Assembly: GCF_046115515.1 (NCBI RefSeq)
Contig: NZ_CP175953.1
Direction: 5' to 3' (one strand)
DNA from: Gracilimonas sp017641085
GTDB lineage: Bacteria > Bacteroidota > Rhodothermia > Balneolales > Balneolaceae
DNA: 64,000 bases
In this document: piece by piece, positions 17,449 to 25,593 of the stretch
Layout of the letters: each line of letters starts with the position of its first letter
Numbering within the stretch: position 1 is the stretch's first letter
Position numbers and translations under genes: made by a program
The notes under the pieces: model-generated
Database searches by the model: none
Seen by the model: the letters and a program-made list of their open reading frames with translations, nothing else
Told to the model about the DNA's origin: nothing

Positions 17449-18096
17449 CTACTTCACCAGCAGCATTTTACGTTGTTCGGTAACCTGCTTGCCACTCTCT
17501 GTTTTCCCAACAAAACGATACAAATACACTCCGCTGGCATAGGAGGAAGCATTCCACCGGAACTGGTATTTACCGGGTTTTTGTGAGGCATTCACCGGTT
17601 CGCTCACCAACTGTCCAAGAATATTAAAAATTTGAACCGTCACTTTGGTCTGCTCCGGAAGCTGATAAGAAATAGTCGTGGCCGGGTTAAACGGATTCGG
17701 AAAGTTGGCAAATAGCTTAAAATCGGCCGGAGCATCGCTTGCGAGTTGGAAATTCTTTTCTCCTATAACTCTCCCCTGTTGAGTGATCTGAAAGGTAAGC
17801 GCATAAACCTCTCCCACTTCAACCTTCTCACCCGCATCAAACCGGAAGGTGATTATTTGGCTATCACCGGATGAAATATTATCTAAATGCAGTTCATCAG
17901 CTGAAAGAGATATCCAATCCGGGATTTCTACGGCTTGTACTAAAAGGTCTTGGCCATTTTCCTGACCGGAATTTACCACTTCCAGTTGAAGCGTATTTCC
18001 TTTACTGGCAAAAGGAATGGTATAAGTTTGAGCCGCAGCCGGAAATGTTCCAATGATAGCTGTAATGATCAGGGCAAAAGCTTTGAAAAAATTCAT
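17449..18096 (-). CDS. small T9SS type A sorting-domain protein
   Basis: A 215-residue secreted protein: signal peptide to about residue 23 (FPAAAQ), a beta-rich middle of about 100 residues, and a C-terminal T9SS sorting domain from NFPNPFNP (131-138) to the final KMLLVK. The sorting domain sends the protein through the outer membrane and is usually removed during attachment or release. The middle has no recognised domain. It starts 1 bp after the stop of the FIMAH-like gene (TGAAATG), so the two are coupled. Its last ~110 bp plus the 3' flanking DNA occur in two further broken copies nearby. Confidence 0.85.
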   Translation of the reverse strand: MNFFKAFALIITAIIGTFPAAAQTYTIPFASKGNTLQLEVVNSGQENGQDLLVQAVEIPDWISLSADELHLDNISSGDSQIITFRFDAGEKVEVGEVYALTFQITQQGRVIGEKNFQLASDAPADFKLFANFPNPFNPATTISYQLPEQTKVTVQIFNILGQLVSEPVNASQKPGKYQFRWNASSYASGVYLYRFVGKTESGKQVTEQRKMLLVK

Positions 18097-18097
18097 T

Positions 18098-19006
18098 TCA
18101 GTTCCCCCTGCCGGAATCCAGCTTATCCATCAAATACTCCGCATTAAAATACAGCAGCGCATACCCCTCTTCGGTAATATGCTTCCCCCGCTGAGCTTCA
18201 ACCTGATTGATAAATGCATGGAGCACGTTCCGGGCCTGCTTGGGTTTATCCCGTTCAAGGTGTCTGCGGAAATTACGAAGTTTTACCTGCAGGCTGTTGC
18301 AGATACCCTGGTTGGTAATCCAGCCCAGTTCTTCGCAGGAGCGGTAACGAAAAGTCTCGAGAGAGTCGGTAAAGGAAATAAGATTCATAGTAGGATTAGG
18401 GCTCCAAGGACCTAGGGTTTTCTTCAAAACCCCACTTTTTAAAGTGAGTAATGAATCAACCACTTCACCTAACCTCCCTGTAGGTCCTTGAGGCTCTGAG
18501 GGAAAAGAATACCACACATAATTCTTTGAGTAGCTGTTCTTTATAGAAGGTATCCCATTACTAACATATGAAAACCCATTCAAAGTATCGCCAGAAGAAA
18601 TTCCTGGAATATCTCCCCCAACTTTCGCCCAAGATGTCTCCCTATATCGACTTAAATAACTACCATCCCATTGATTATTAGGTGTTAAAATTTCATTAAC
18701 AGGTTCATCTAATAGTATAGAAAACTCATATAATGGGTAAAGTGCATCCATTTGATTATTTATGGTATATGAGTATTCGAACTGTCCCGTTGACAATGAT
18801 TTTACGTCCGCTAAAATCCTTGGAGATACATTATCACCAGGCATTACTGTTCCAGTAAAAAGGGAATCATTGCTTTCCCATTGATAGATTATTCTGAAAT
18901 AGCCCTTTTCAGTATCAAAGGTTAATTGATTTATTATCTGCTGACCAAAAACATTTTGAGAAGTATAGACTAACAGAATTGGCACTATAAATTTGAGATA
19001 TTTCAT
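18098..19006 (-). CDS. secreted protein with C-terminal FIMAH-like helical domain
   Basis: A 302-residue exported protein of unknown function. A signal peptide ends near FGQ (22). The first ~230 residues are beta-rich and unrecognised, with T, S and Y abundant. The last ~60 residues (NSLQVKLRNFRRHL, then ARNVLHAFINQVEAQRGKHI and ALLYFNAEYLMDKL) fit the FIMAH-type helical domain found at the ends of secreted bacterial proteins. Base composition is clearly AT-richer than in the genes on either side, suggesting recent acquisition. It lies 15 bp after the putative peptidase gene. Confidence 0.65.
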   Translation of the reverse strand: MKYLKFIVPILLVYTSQNVFGQQIINQLTFDTEKGYFRIIYQWESNDSLFTGTVMPGDNVSPRILADVKSLSTGQFEYSYTINNQMDALYPLYEFSILLDEPVNEILTPNNQWDGSYLSRYRETSWAKVGGDIPGISSGDTLNGFSYVSNGIPSIKNSYSKNYVWYSFPSEPQGPTGRLGEVVDSLLTLKSGVLKKTLGPWSPNPTMNLISFTDSLETFRYRSCEELGWITNQGICNSLQVKLRNFRRHLERDKPKQARNVLHAFINQVEAQRGKHITEEGYALLYFNAEYLMDKLDSGRGN

Positions 19007-19021
19007 AATAACGTCTACTAA

Positions 19022-20029
19022 TTAATAGAAGTAAACATGATAATGTTCATTTTTACCACTACCATGAATTCCAGATTTCCGGTTTGCACCATGTAAAATT
19101 ATCTGTCGTTGGAAAGCCCTGTTTACATAGACTTCATTCCCTTCTGTATCGAGTACTGGGGTACCATTTCCATCTAAAAGCCTGGTAAGAAGTACACCAT
19201 TTCTCCCGTTACCTATTGGAAATTTTCTTGTTGTTCTGATATCAGCATCTCGTCCTACCCTGTGATAATCGTGGGCCGCACGATGCAATCTCGTTAACCA
19301 TCTACCTTCAAGGTCAAACTTTCCTCCATTTGGTAAACTTAAATCGTTAATATTCAATGGTACTTGTCTATCATCTTGCTCAGAATCAGATGCTACAAGA
19401 TTAGCCCAATTATTAGCTAACGAAATCAAACTATCCACAAATTCTTGTGTGCCAAAGTGATTATTATCTGGAGATCTGTTGTTTTGATATCGTGAATCAA
19501 CGCGTGGCCCATGGTGGCGAGGCGTTCCCCCTACTTTTGATAAGTTATTTCCATTAGGTAAAAGAACCAAACCAGGTACTTTTACTGCAAGCGTATCGTC
19601 TGCAAACAACGTATCTCTATTGATATTTGTTTGGGCCACCATTCTGATCTTTCCTCCAAATTCAGGTGCCCTATATCTCAATCGTATCTCCCCATCTTCA
19701 TTAGTAACGGTTTCTATTCGCCCTTGAGCTGAATCAGCTTCTGCTATATCTACTATCCAACCCATTATATTTTGTGGGGGCTGTGCAAGATCATTTCCAC
19801 CACTATGATTATGGCCTCCGGAACCTTCAATCCATTCAGTACTAATGGTCACCCCTTGGTCAGATATTGGGCTACCACTATTAAACATTTTCACAATTAT
19901 TTCTCCAATTGTATTATCTACTTGTGCAAAATCAAATAAAGTACTCGCTCCACCTTGAGGTATAGATGGCCAAACCTGAGCTGAATCTGGTAACATTATT
20001 TCAATCTGGATAGATGGTTGAATGGTCAC
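19022..20029 (-). CDS. M15/MepA-like (LAS fold) peptidase-like protein, probably 5'-truncated
   Basis: 335 codons are open from GTG 20029. The N-terminal ~150 residues look like an Ig-like domain holding GGHNHSGG (71-78) and the strand motif EDGEIRLRYRAPEFGG. The C-terminal ~100 residues carry H-x2-G-x3-D (His256, Gly259, Asp263 in HRVGRDADI) and a final HYH (329-331), the Zn-site spacing of VanX/MepA-type peptidoglycan peptidases. No signal peptide exists and the frame begins at the edge of a sorting-domain-tail repeat, so the 5' end of the gene seems to have been lost. AT-rich. Peptidase activity is inference. Confidence 0.6.
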   Translation of the reverse strand: MTIQPSIQIEIMLPDSAQVWPSIPQGGASTLFDFAQVDNTIGEIIVKMFNSGSPISDQGVTISTEWIEGSGGHNHSGGNDLAQPPQNIMGWIVDIAEADSAQGRIETVTNEDGEIRLRYRAPEFGGKIRMVAQTNINRDTLFADDTLAVKVPGLVLLPNGNNLSKVGGTPRHHGPRVDSRYQNNRSPDNNHFGTQEFVDSLISLANNWANLVASDSEQDDRQVPLNINDLSLPNGGKFDLEGRWLTRLHRAAHDYHRVGRDADIRTTRKFPIGNGRNGVLLTRLLDGNGTPVLDTEGNEVYVNRAFQRQIILHGANRKSGIHGSGKNEHYHVYFY

Positions 20030-20046
20030 CGAAATATCTTCTTTCG

Positions 20047-20158
20047 TCCTCGTTCGGAACGCCTTTTGGAAGCTCCGGCTTCCAGTACAAAAGAACCTTC
20101 TACTTCACCAGCAGCATTTTACGTTGTTCGGTAACCTGCTTGCCATTCTCTGTTTCGA
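20047..20158. repeat. sorting-domain tail plus hairpin repeat, copy C
   Basis: About 110 bp match the 3' end and downstream flank of the gene at 17449-18096 with only a few differences, including half of the first hairpin (CGTTCGGAACG) and the complete second one (20068-20083). The match begins within the TCCT loop of the first hairpin and ends inside the coding tail at the word TCTCTGTTT. Confidence 0.85.
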
Positions 20159-20207
20159 CTGATTCCGTAGTAGCAGAATCAGCAAAAAGCAGAATTACGG
20201 CACTCAT
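20100..20207 (-). pseudogene. orphan sorting-domain tail, copy C (35-codon frame)
   Basis: The minus strand reads a short start (MSAVILLFADS) joined to ENGKQVTEQRKMLLVK and a stop. Only the last ~19 codons derive from the sorting domain; the rest is unrelated DNA. It lies upstream of the truncated peptidase-like gene in the same direction and is best read as a recombination scar, not a working gene. Confidence 0.7.
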
Positions 20208-20216
20208 GTCCTGATA

Positions 20217-20249
20217 GCAAAAAAGCAGCCCAAATTATTTCAGGCTGCT
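20217..20249 (-). terminator. Rho-independent terminator after the AAA ATPase gene
   Basis: Read on the minus strand, AGCAGCC and GGCTGCT pair across a 12-nt loop and are followed by TTTTTT. It lies 38 bp after the AAA ATPase stop. Confidence 0.85.
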
Positions 20250-20286
20250 TCAACCAAAAGTTTTAGTTTTTTTGGGGAATTAAACC

Positions 20287-21999
20287 TTAACCCACCCGAA
20301 ACTTCAATTCGTCAATTTTTGAGAGAATTTCATCCCGGTTCATATCCCGGTATCGTTCAGGCAGTAATTCCTTGGACGTACATTCAATGACGGCACTCAA
20401 GGTCTGAAGCTCTACTTCCTCCGGATAGGTTGGCGGAAGGAAATCGGCCAGTGCAGCATCCAGGACTTCCGGGGTTACTTTCTTCTTGCCTTCTGCAGCT
20501 GCACGGAATTTGGCCCGGGTTAAAGCTGCTTCCATATCTGCACCGGAAAAGGTTTTAAAGCCTTCTTCGATTACCGCAGGAATGTATTTCTCAGTCATCT
20601 GAAGGCCGGTTTTCTTCCGCATGGCTTCAAAAAGTTCCACGCGTTCTTCATTGGTATGAGGCGGGAACAGGGCAAGGTGTTCCTCGGCTCTTCCCTGTCG
20701 TTTCAGGTCAATAGGCATGAGGTCAGGTCGGGCCGTCATCAGGAACCAGACAATGCGTCCGCGGTTGGTGGTATCACTCATAAAGGTAGCGATCTGTGAG
20801 AATACGCGACTTGAAACTCCGCTGTCCCCGCTTGCATCACGGTCGCCAAGGTAGGCGTCGGCTTCATCAATCATAACCGCTACAGGGGCCATAGCTTTAA
20901 GCAATGAAAGTATCTTCTCCAGATTCCCTTCGGTAACCCCTTGCCATTGGCTTCGGAAGTTTTTGAGTTTCACCATCGGGATGCCCACTTCGCTGGCAAA
21001 ACAGGTCACTAAAAAGGTTTTACCGGTTCCCACCGGACCACAAACCAGATATCCCATGGGCATTACATCCTGCCGGCCGGCTTTCAGCGCTTTAACGGAT
21101 TGGCGTAAATGCTTTTTCACATGGGTATGTCCGGCCACATTATCCAGCGAGTACTCGGTTTCCACGAACTCCAGCAGTCCGTATGCTTCTGCTTCAATCA
21201 GTTCCTTTTTGGTTTCGGATAAGCCGTCAAAGGTGATCTTTTCTTTATTCTCCCGGGCATGAGATAACACGCTCCGGATGTTTACAAAATTCAAGCCTGC
21301 CGTTTGCTGAGCTACAATCTCCGGTTTCACTTCCGAAATATCTTTCCAGGTGTCATCCCGGGTTTCGTAGTCAATAAAATCTCTTCGTTCCTGCTCGGCG
21401 GGGATATCAATTTTAATATCCGTGGTGTAAGGGTTTTGGACCAGTGTTTTGTTCAGGTCGGCCAGGTTCTCGGTTATCATCACGGTGGTAAAATCGGAAG
21501 CCAGGAACATAGGGTCATGGGCCCATCGCGATAAATAGACCATGGAAGTCCGGTCTTCATTCCCGATAGAAGCTGCATCACTCATTGGCACAATGGTCTC
21601 GGCATAATCGATGATCAGTGCCACACTTTTCTTTTGATCGAGGCGGAGACGGAAATACTGCTCCAGCAGCGACATCACCCGAACCGGGTCTTTCGGCATT
21701 TTCTTGGCGTATTCGGTGCCCACCAAACTATCCCGCCCGGCAATGGCCTGATTGAAATCAGCCTGAGACTCTTTATCCCGAAAATAGATACCGGAAGCGC
21801 GGTCATAGAAAATCACAAAGTCACGAGCCCCGAAAAATTCATCCGAGAGAAAGGATTTAAGGCGGTGAAATTCCGTTCCTTCATCGGTTTTCAGAGAAAC
21901 CAGGTCATGAACGTTTCCGTGCAGTATAAACTGATTAATGGTTCTGCTCAGATACTTCCGGGCAAATTCGCGCGACCATTTTGGATAGTGATCAAACAT
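20287..21999 (-). CDS. AAA+ ATPase with degenerate N-terminal ATPase-like half
   Basis: A 570-residue cytosolic AAA protein. The C-terminal half is a complete ATPase module: Walker A GPVGTGKT, Walker B AVMIDEADAYLGDRD, sensor region RIVWFLMTARPDLMP with arginine-finger type RQGRAEEH. The N-terminal ~260 residues contain a second strand pattern (KKSVALIIDYAETIVPM) that looks like a Walker B lacking its partner Walker A, so it may be a decayed first AAA domain. Relatives are annotated as 26S-proteasome-regulatory-subunit-like ATPases; substrate and partner are unknown. No protease or chaperone gene is adjacent. Confidence 0.85.
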   Translation of the reverse strand: MFDHYPKWSREFARKYLSRTINQFILHGNVHDLVSLKTDEGTEFHRLKSFLSDEFFGARDFVIFYDRASGIYFRDKESQADFNQAIAGRDSLVGTEYAKKMPKDPVRVMSLLEQYFRLRLDQKKSVALIIDYAETIVPMSDAASIGNEDRTSMVYLSRWAHDPMFLASDFTTVMITENLADLNKTLVQNPYTTDIKIDIPAEQERRDFIDYETRDDTWKDISEVKPEIVAQQTAGLNFVNIRSVLSHARENKEKITFDGLSETKKELIEAEAYGLLEFVETEYSLDNVAGHTHVKKHLRQSVKALKAGRQDVMPMGYLVCGPVGTGKTFLVTCFASEVGIPMVKLKNFRSQWQGVTEGNLEKILSLLKAMAPVAVMIDEADAYLGDRDASGDSGVSSRVFSQIATFMSDTTNRGRIVWFLMTARPDLMPIDLKRQGRAEEHLALFPPHTNEERVELFEAMRKKTGLQMTEKYIPAVIEEGFKTFSGADMEAALTRAKFRAAAEGKKKVTPEVLDAALADFLPPTYPEEVELQTLSAVIECTSKELLPERYRDMNRDEILSKIDELKFRVG

Positions 22000-22025
22000 G
22001 TGTTTTACGTTATGAAAGTGTGAAG

Positions 22026-22085
22026 GTGTTTACGTGCGAACGTGTTTATAGATTTCCATTTGTAAACACGTTCGCACGTAAACAC
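22026..22085. repeat. 23-bp perfect inverted repeat (long hairpin)
   Basis: The arms 22026-22048 and 22063-22085 (GTGTTTACGTGCGAACGTGTT and so on) pair without a mismatch around a 14-nt loop. It fills the 90-bp gap between the CorC-like gene stop and the AAA ATPase start, both on the minus strand, so it lies in the ATPase mRNA leader. No T tract follows, so it is not a classical terminator. Confidence 0.9.
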
Positions 22086-22089
22086 ATAA

Positions 22090-23367
22090 TTACTCGATTA
22101 AAATGAGCTTAACCGTTTCAATGCGGCTGGGTGTGGCTTTACTGATAATGAATTTTTTGCCCTCAATCACCACTTCCTCATTTACTTTTGGAATACGCCC
22201 TAAATGATTGATTATGAATCCCGCTACGGTATCGTACTGAGAAGGTTCCAGCGGAAGTTCAATTTCTGCAAATTTTTCCATCAGCTCATGGATCTCCACA
22301 TTCCCGCTTACCACATAGGTATTTTCGGAAAGCTTCTTCATAATTTCATCTTCAACATCATATTCGTCCTGAATGTCACCCACTACCTCTTCCAGTAAAT
22401 CCTCGATGGTGACCATCCCGGCAGTGCCTCCATATTCATCCAGAACGATGGCTACCGACATATTCGACTGGCGGAATTCGGTGAGCAAAGCTTTCGATTT
22501 TTTACTGGACGGCACCAGCTTAACCGGACGTATGATCTCGTTCAGGGATTTGGGCGAATGGAAAAAATCGTGCGCAAACACAACCCCAATCACATCGTCA
22601 ATAGATTCCCTGTACACCGGGAGCTTGGAATGGCCGGATTGTATAAACATATTCAGCACTTCTTCAATAGGCGCATCTTTTTCAACCGCTTCAATTTCGA
22701 TGCGGGGTATCATAGAGTCTTTAACCCGCTTATTGGAAAGCTCCAATACATTATGCAGAATCTCGGAGTCATCCTCGTCAATATCTTCACTCCCCCCGCT
22801 GTCCCGCAGTTCTTTGAAGATCATTTCCACGTCCTGCCTCCGGTAGTAGCTTTCCACCACCTCTGCATCGCTTACCAGCCAGCGGATCAGGATATTGGAT
22901 GAACCCTTCGAAATTTCGATAAGCGGGCGAAACAGGTAATAGGCAATCCGAAGAGGAATCGAAATAACGGCGATCATATTATCAGCCAGTGCCCGGAAAA
23001 TAGCTTTGGGCAAAATCTCCCCGAACAACATAATGACCACAGATGCGATAATGGTCTGTATAATCAGGATCTGTATTTCAGAAGGGACCAAACCAAACCA
23101 GGCTTCGCTGTACACTTGGATAGGCTCAACCAGAAATATGGCCATAAACGTAGCATAAAGCACATTTACGATATTATTCCCAACCAGCGTCGTAGTTAAG
23201 AAAGTCTCCGGTTTGCGTGTAAAAAACTCAATTGAGTTGGACAGAAAGTTGTTCTTGCGTGAAGCAACTTCCAGCTTAAGCTTATTAGCCGTAACAAAGG
23301 CGATTTCCGACCCTGAAAAAAAGCCACTCAGAAGAACAGTTATGAAAATCAGGGCAAACTCAAACAT
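22090..23367 (-). CDS. CNNM/CorC (hemolysin C) family membrane protein
   Basis: A 425-residue inner-membrane protein: a DUF21/CNNM membrane domain with about four helices (FALIFITVLLSGFFSGSEIAF at the N terminus with the SGSE motif), a pair of CBS domains (MIPRIEIEAVEKDAPIEEVL; PVYRESIDDVIGVVFAHDFF), the VLDEYGGTAGMVTIEDLLEEVVGDIQDEYD block, and the C-terminal CorC_HlyC domain. Relatives export or take up Mg2+/Co2+; CBS domains bind adenine nucleotides. The start lies 88 bp after the enoyl-CoA hydratase stop. Confidence 0.93.
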   Translation of the reverse strand: MFEFALIFITVLLSGFFSGSEIAFVTANKLKLEVASRKNNFLSNSIEFFTRKPETFLTTTLVGNNIVNVLYATFMAIFLVEPIQVYSEAWFGLVPSEIQILIIQTIIASVVIMLFGEILPKAIFRALADNMIAVISIPLRIAYYLFRPLIEISKGSSNILIRWLVSDAEVVESYYRRQDVEMIFKELRDSGGSEDIDEDDSEILHNVLELSNKRVKDSMIPRIEIEAVEKDAPIEEVLNMFIQSGHSKLPVYRESIDDVIGVVFAHDFFHSPKSLNEIIRPVKLVPSSKKSKALLTEFRQSNMSVAIVLDEYGGTAGMVTIEDLLEEVVGDIQDEYDVEDEIMKKLSENTYVVSGNVEIHELMEKFAEIELPLEPSQYDTVAGFIINHLGRIPKVNEEVVIEGKKFIISKATPSRIETVKLILIE

Positions 23368-23455
23368 AGTTTACCCCGTTTTTATCAGGTGTGAAGAGAA
23401 AAAGAAATGTGCTACCCGATGGAGGTTCGTCTTTCATTCAAAAATCAGTTCGTTT

Positions 23456-24235
23456 CTATTTACCGGAGAAATTAGGTTTTCTCTTTTCAAGAAAAGCGCC
23501 GGTACCTTCCTTAAAATCAGCCGTACCGCATAATTCTCCAAACAGCCGGGCTTCGGTTTCAAATCCTTTTCCGGAACCGGCTTCCTGAACAGCCTGAATA
23601 GCGTTTTTAATAGCTAAAGGGCCTTGCTTCATGATTTTAGTCAGCATTGATTTGGCCTCATCAATCGCGGAATGTTCTGTCACCTGGTTTACCAAACCGA
23701 TTTCAAAAGCTTCATCTGCTTTTACCTGTCGGCCGGTCATAATTAATTCCAGAGCTTTACCGCGACCTACAAGCCGGGTAAGTCGCTGCGTTCCGCCATA
23801 ACCGGGAATCAGTCCCAGGCTGACTTCCGGCAACCCGAAAGCGGCTTTTTCGAATGCAATTCTTAAATGGCAGGCCATAGCCAGTTCACATCCCCCGCCA
23901 AGGGCATAGCCGTTTACGGCTGCGATCACCGGAATGGTCAGGTCTTCGATCTTTTGAAAAATATCCTGTCCTTTTTTGGATACTTTTTCTCCGGAAACCG
24001 GATCCAGCGAGCTCAGCTCTTTGATATCTGCACCGGCCACGAAAGCTTTTTCTCCGGCCCCGGTAATCACCAGCGACTTAACCTGATAATTCTCTTTGAT
24101 GTCATCAATAGCCTGGTCGAGTTCATCCAACACCTGATTGTTGAGGGCGTTGAGTTTATCGGGGCGGTTAATGGTAAGCGTGCAAATGCCTGATTCATCG
24201 ACTTCTACAAGAAGCGTTTCGTAAATCTGGTCCAT
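23456..24235 (-). CDS. enoyl-CoA hydratase/isomerase (crotonase) family
   Basis: A 259-residue crotonase that adds water across the trans-2 double bond of enoyl-CoA in fatty-acid oxidation. Both catalytic glutamates of the hydratase are present: Glu117 in YALGGGCELAM and Glu137 in FGLPEVSLG; the oxyanion-hole region FVAGADIKEL is also conserved. The start is 3 bp after the stop of the coiled-coil membrane protein gene, so it is co-transcribed with the PspA module, although no functional link is obvious. Confidence 0.95.
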   Translation of the reverse strand: MDQIYETLLVEVDESGICTLTINRPDKLNALNNQVLDELDQAIDDIKENYQVKSLVITGAGEKAFVAGADIKELSSLDPVSGEKVSKKGQDIFQKIEDLTIPVIAAVNGYALGGGCELAMACHLRIAFEKAAFGLPEVSLGLIPGYGGTQRLTRLVGRGKALELIMTGRQVKADEAFEIGLVNQVTEHSAIDEAKSMLTKIMKQGPLAIKNAIQAVQEAGSGKGFETEARLFGELCGTADFKEGTGAFLEKRKPNFSGK

Positions 24236-24238
24236 ATT

Positions 24239-25123
24239 CTATTCTTTGACTTTCTTAGCGGGTTTTATTTCCGTTTGTACCTCATCAGAGAGTTCATCCA
24301 AAATGGAATCAAAATCCAAGTCGTTCTCCCATTCGGTAGTGTACTCGGGTAAAATATCCTGATCTAAGTCGTCAATCAATTGTGAAGTTTCTTCTACTTC
24401 GGTCAGTAGGTTATCAAGCTGGAAGCCGATCTCTTCCGGGTTGCTCATGGTCATAGACTGCTCGTAGATATACCTGACGGCATCTTCAATGGTTTCCAGG
24501 TGCGTTTCACAAACCAGGTATTTCTCTTTGGCCACGTTAAATTTCTTGAGTCGCTTTTGCATAATAGCAACACGGCGGGCTTTTGTGCGCTTCAACTTCT
24601 CTGATTCCAGCGTCTTGATTTCTTCAATTTGCCGTATCACTTCTTCCTTCAGGCTGCTTTCCAGAGACGTGTTCAGATACACTTCATATCGTTTAATCAG
24701 GTCAAGCAGGGTCAGGTAATTTCCGAGCAGCTCATCGATCTTCTTCCCGATATTATCCAGCAAGCCCTGCGAGCTGTATGGTAATTTCTCAAAGTTTTCC
24801 TGTACCAGTTTAGCCAGATGCTTCAGTACCAGAAATCGTTTCTGCGACTTATTATCAAGTGACTGAAACAGCTCTTTTTCGTTATTGGCTGCATGGCGTT
24901 CTTTAATCTTCTTCAGTTCCAGCTTTTTGCGGAAGCGCGGCAATTTGGGGACAATGCCCAGGTACATGAGTTCCAGGCCGAACACAGAAGTGAGTAAAAG
25001 GCTGGAAAAATCCCCCATGCCGGTCATAAAAAAAGCCGTGAGCGTGGAAACCAGCAGCACCCCTAAGTTAATAGGGTTCATGAAGGCTTCCCGGGTATAA
25101 TTGATATTCAGTTCGTCACTCAT
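24239..25123 (-). CDS. two-helix membrane protein with long coiled coil, PspA-linked
   Basis: A 294-residue protein not matched to a named family. Near the N terminus are two adjacent membrane helices (NLGVLLVSTLTAFFMTGM and SSLLLTSVFGLELMYLGIV), then a basic stretch and about 180 residues of charged helix predicted to be coiled coil, ending in an acidic tail. This build suggests a membrane anchor for the PspA-like proteins encoded just upstream; it overlaps the previous gene by ATGA. Confidence 0.75.
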   Translation of the reverse strand: MSDELNINYTREAFMNPINLGVLLVSTLTAFFMTGMGDFSSLLLTSVFGLELMYLGIVPKLPRFRKKLELKKIKERHAANNEKELFQSLDNKSQKRFLVLKHLAKLVQENFEKLPYSSQGLLDNIGKKIDELLGNYLTLLDLIKRYEVYLNTSLESSLKEEVIRQIEEIKTLESEKLKRTKARRVAIMQKRLKKFNVAKEKYLVCETHLETIEDAVRYIYEQSMTMSNPEEIGFQLDNLLTEVEETSQLIDDLDQDILPEYTTEWENDLDFDSILDELSDEVQTEIKPAKKVKE

Positions 25124-25584
25124 GATTCAGGTTCTGATGAATTATCTTTGCTATCTGAAGACGGCTTTTTGTTACCAATTGTTTTCTCAGTACGGATTTC
25201 ATCGGCATGTTTTTCGATCTCATTATAGAGCATGCCCATTTCGGCCTTCACTTGCTTCAGAGTCTGCTTGGCTTTCTGCTTCTTCAGTTCTTCGTCAAGC
25301 TCTTCTTTTTTAATTTTACTGCCTGCAGTGGTGTCTTCGTCTTCCAGGCTGTCCATAGCTACATCCAGCCGGGCCTCCACGTTAGAGACCTTTTCGCGCA
25401 CTTTCCCGAGAAACTCATCAACAGTCCCAAGAAGATTGTCGGCATTCATGTTATTGACTGCCTGGGAGATCTTCCCTTTCTGCTCGGCTCGTTTAAGCCG
25501 CTCCTTCGCCTCTTTAATACGCCGATAGTGCTCTTTGTATTCTTCTTTGAGACGTTCCCGTTCTTGTTCACTTTTGCTGCTCAT
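25120..25584 (-). CDS. small coiled-coil protein, partial paralogue of PspA
   Basis: A 154-residue, highly charged helical protein without signal or membrane segment. Its central motif EARLDVAMDSLEDEDT matches EARMEIALDSIDTETM of the adjacent PspA, both end with a V/KAEMG-type segment and both have a tail with T[VI]GNK followed by Ser-rich acidic residues. It therefore looks like the C-terminal half of PspA, duplicated and stripped of the N-terminal amphipathic helix. It starts 9 bp after pspA and overlaps the membrane protein gene by 4 bases. Confidence 0.7.
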   Translation of the reverse strand: MSSKSEQERERLKEEYKEHYRRIKEAKERLKRAEQKGKISQAVNNMNADNLLGTVDEFLGKVREKVSNVEARLDVAMDSLEDEDTTAGSKIKKEELDEELKKQKAKQTLKQVKAEMGMLYNEIEKHADEIRTEKTIGNKKPSSDSKDNSSEPES

Positions 25585-25593
25585 GGCGATTTC

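Noticed and set aside
20014..20214. 66-codon + frame
   Set aside because: Antisense to the sorting-domain-tail repeat copy C; the minus strand reading explains the sequence.
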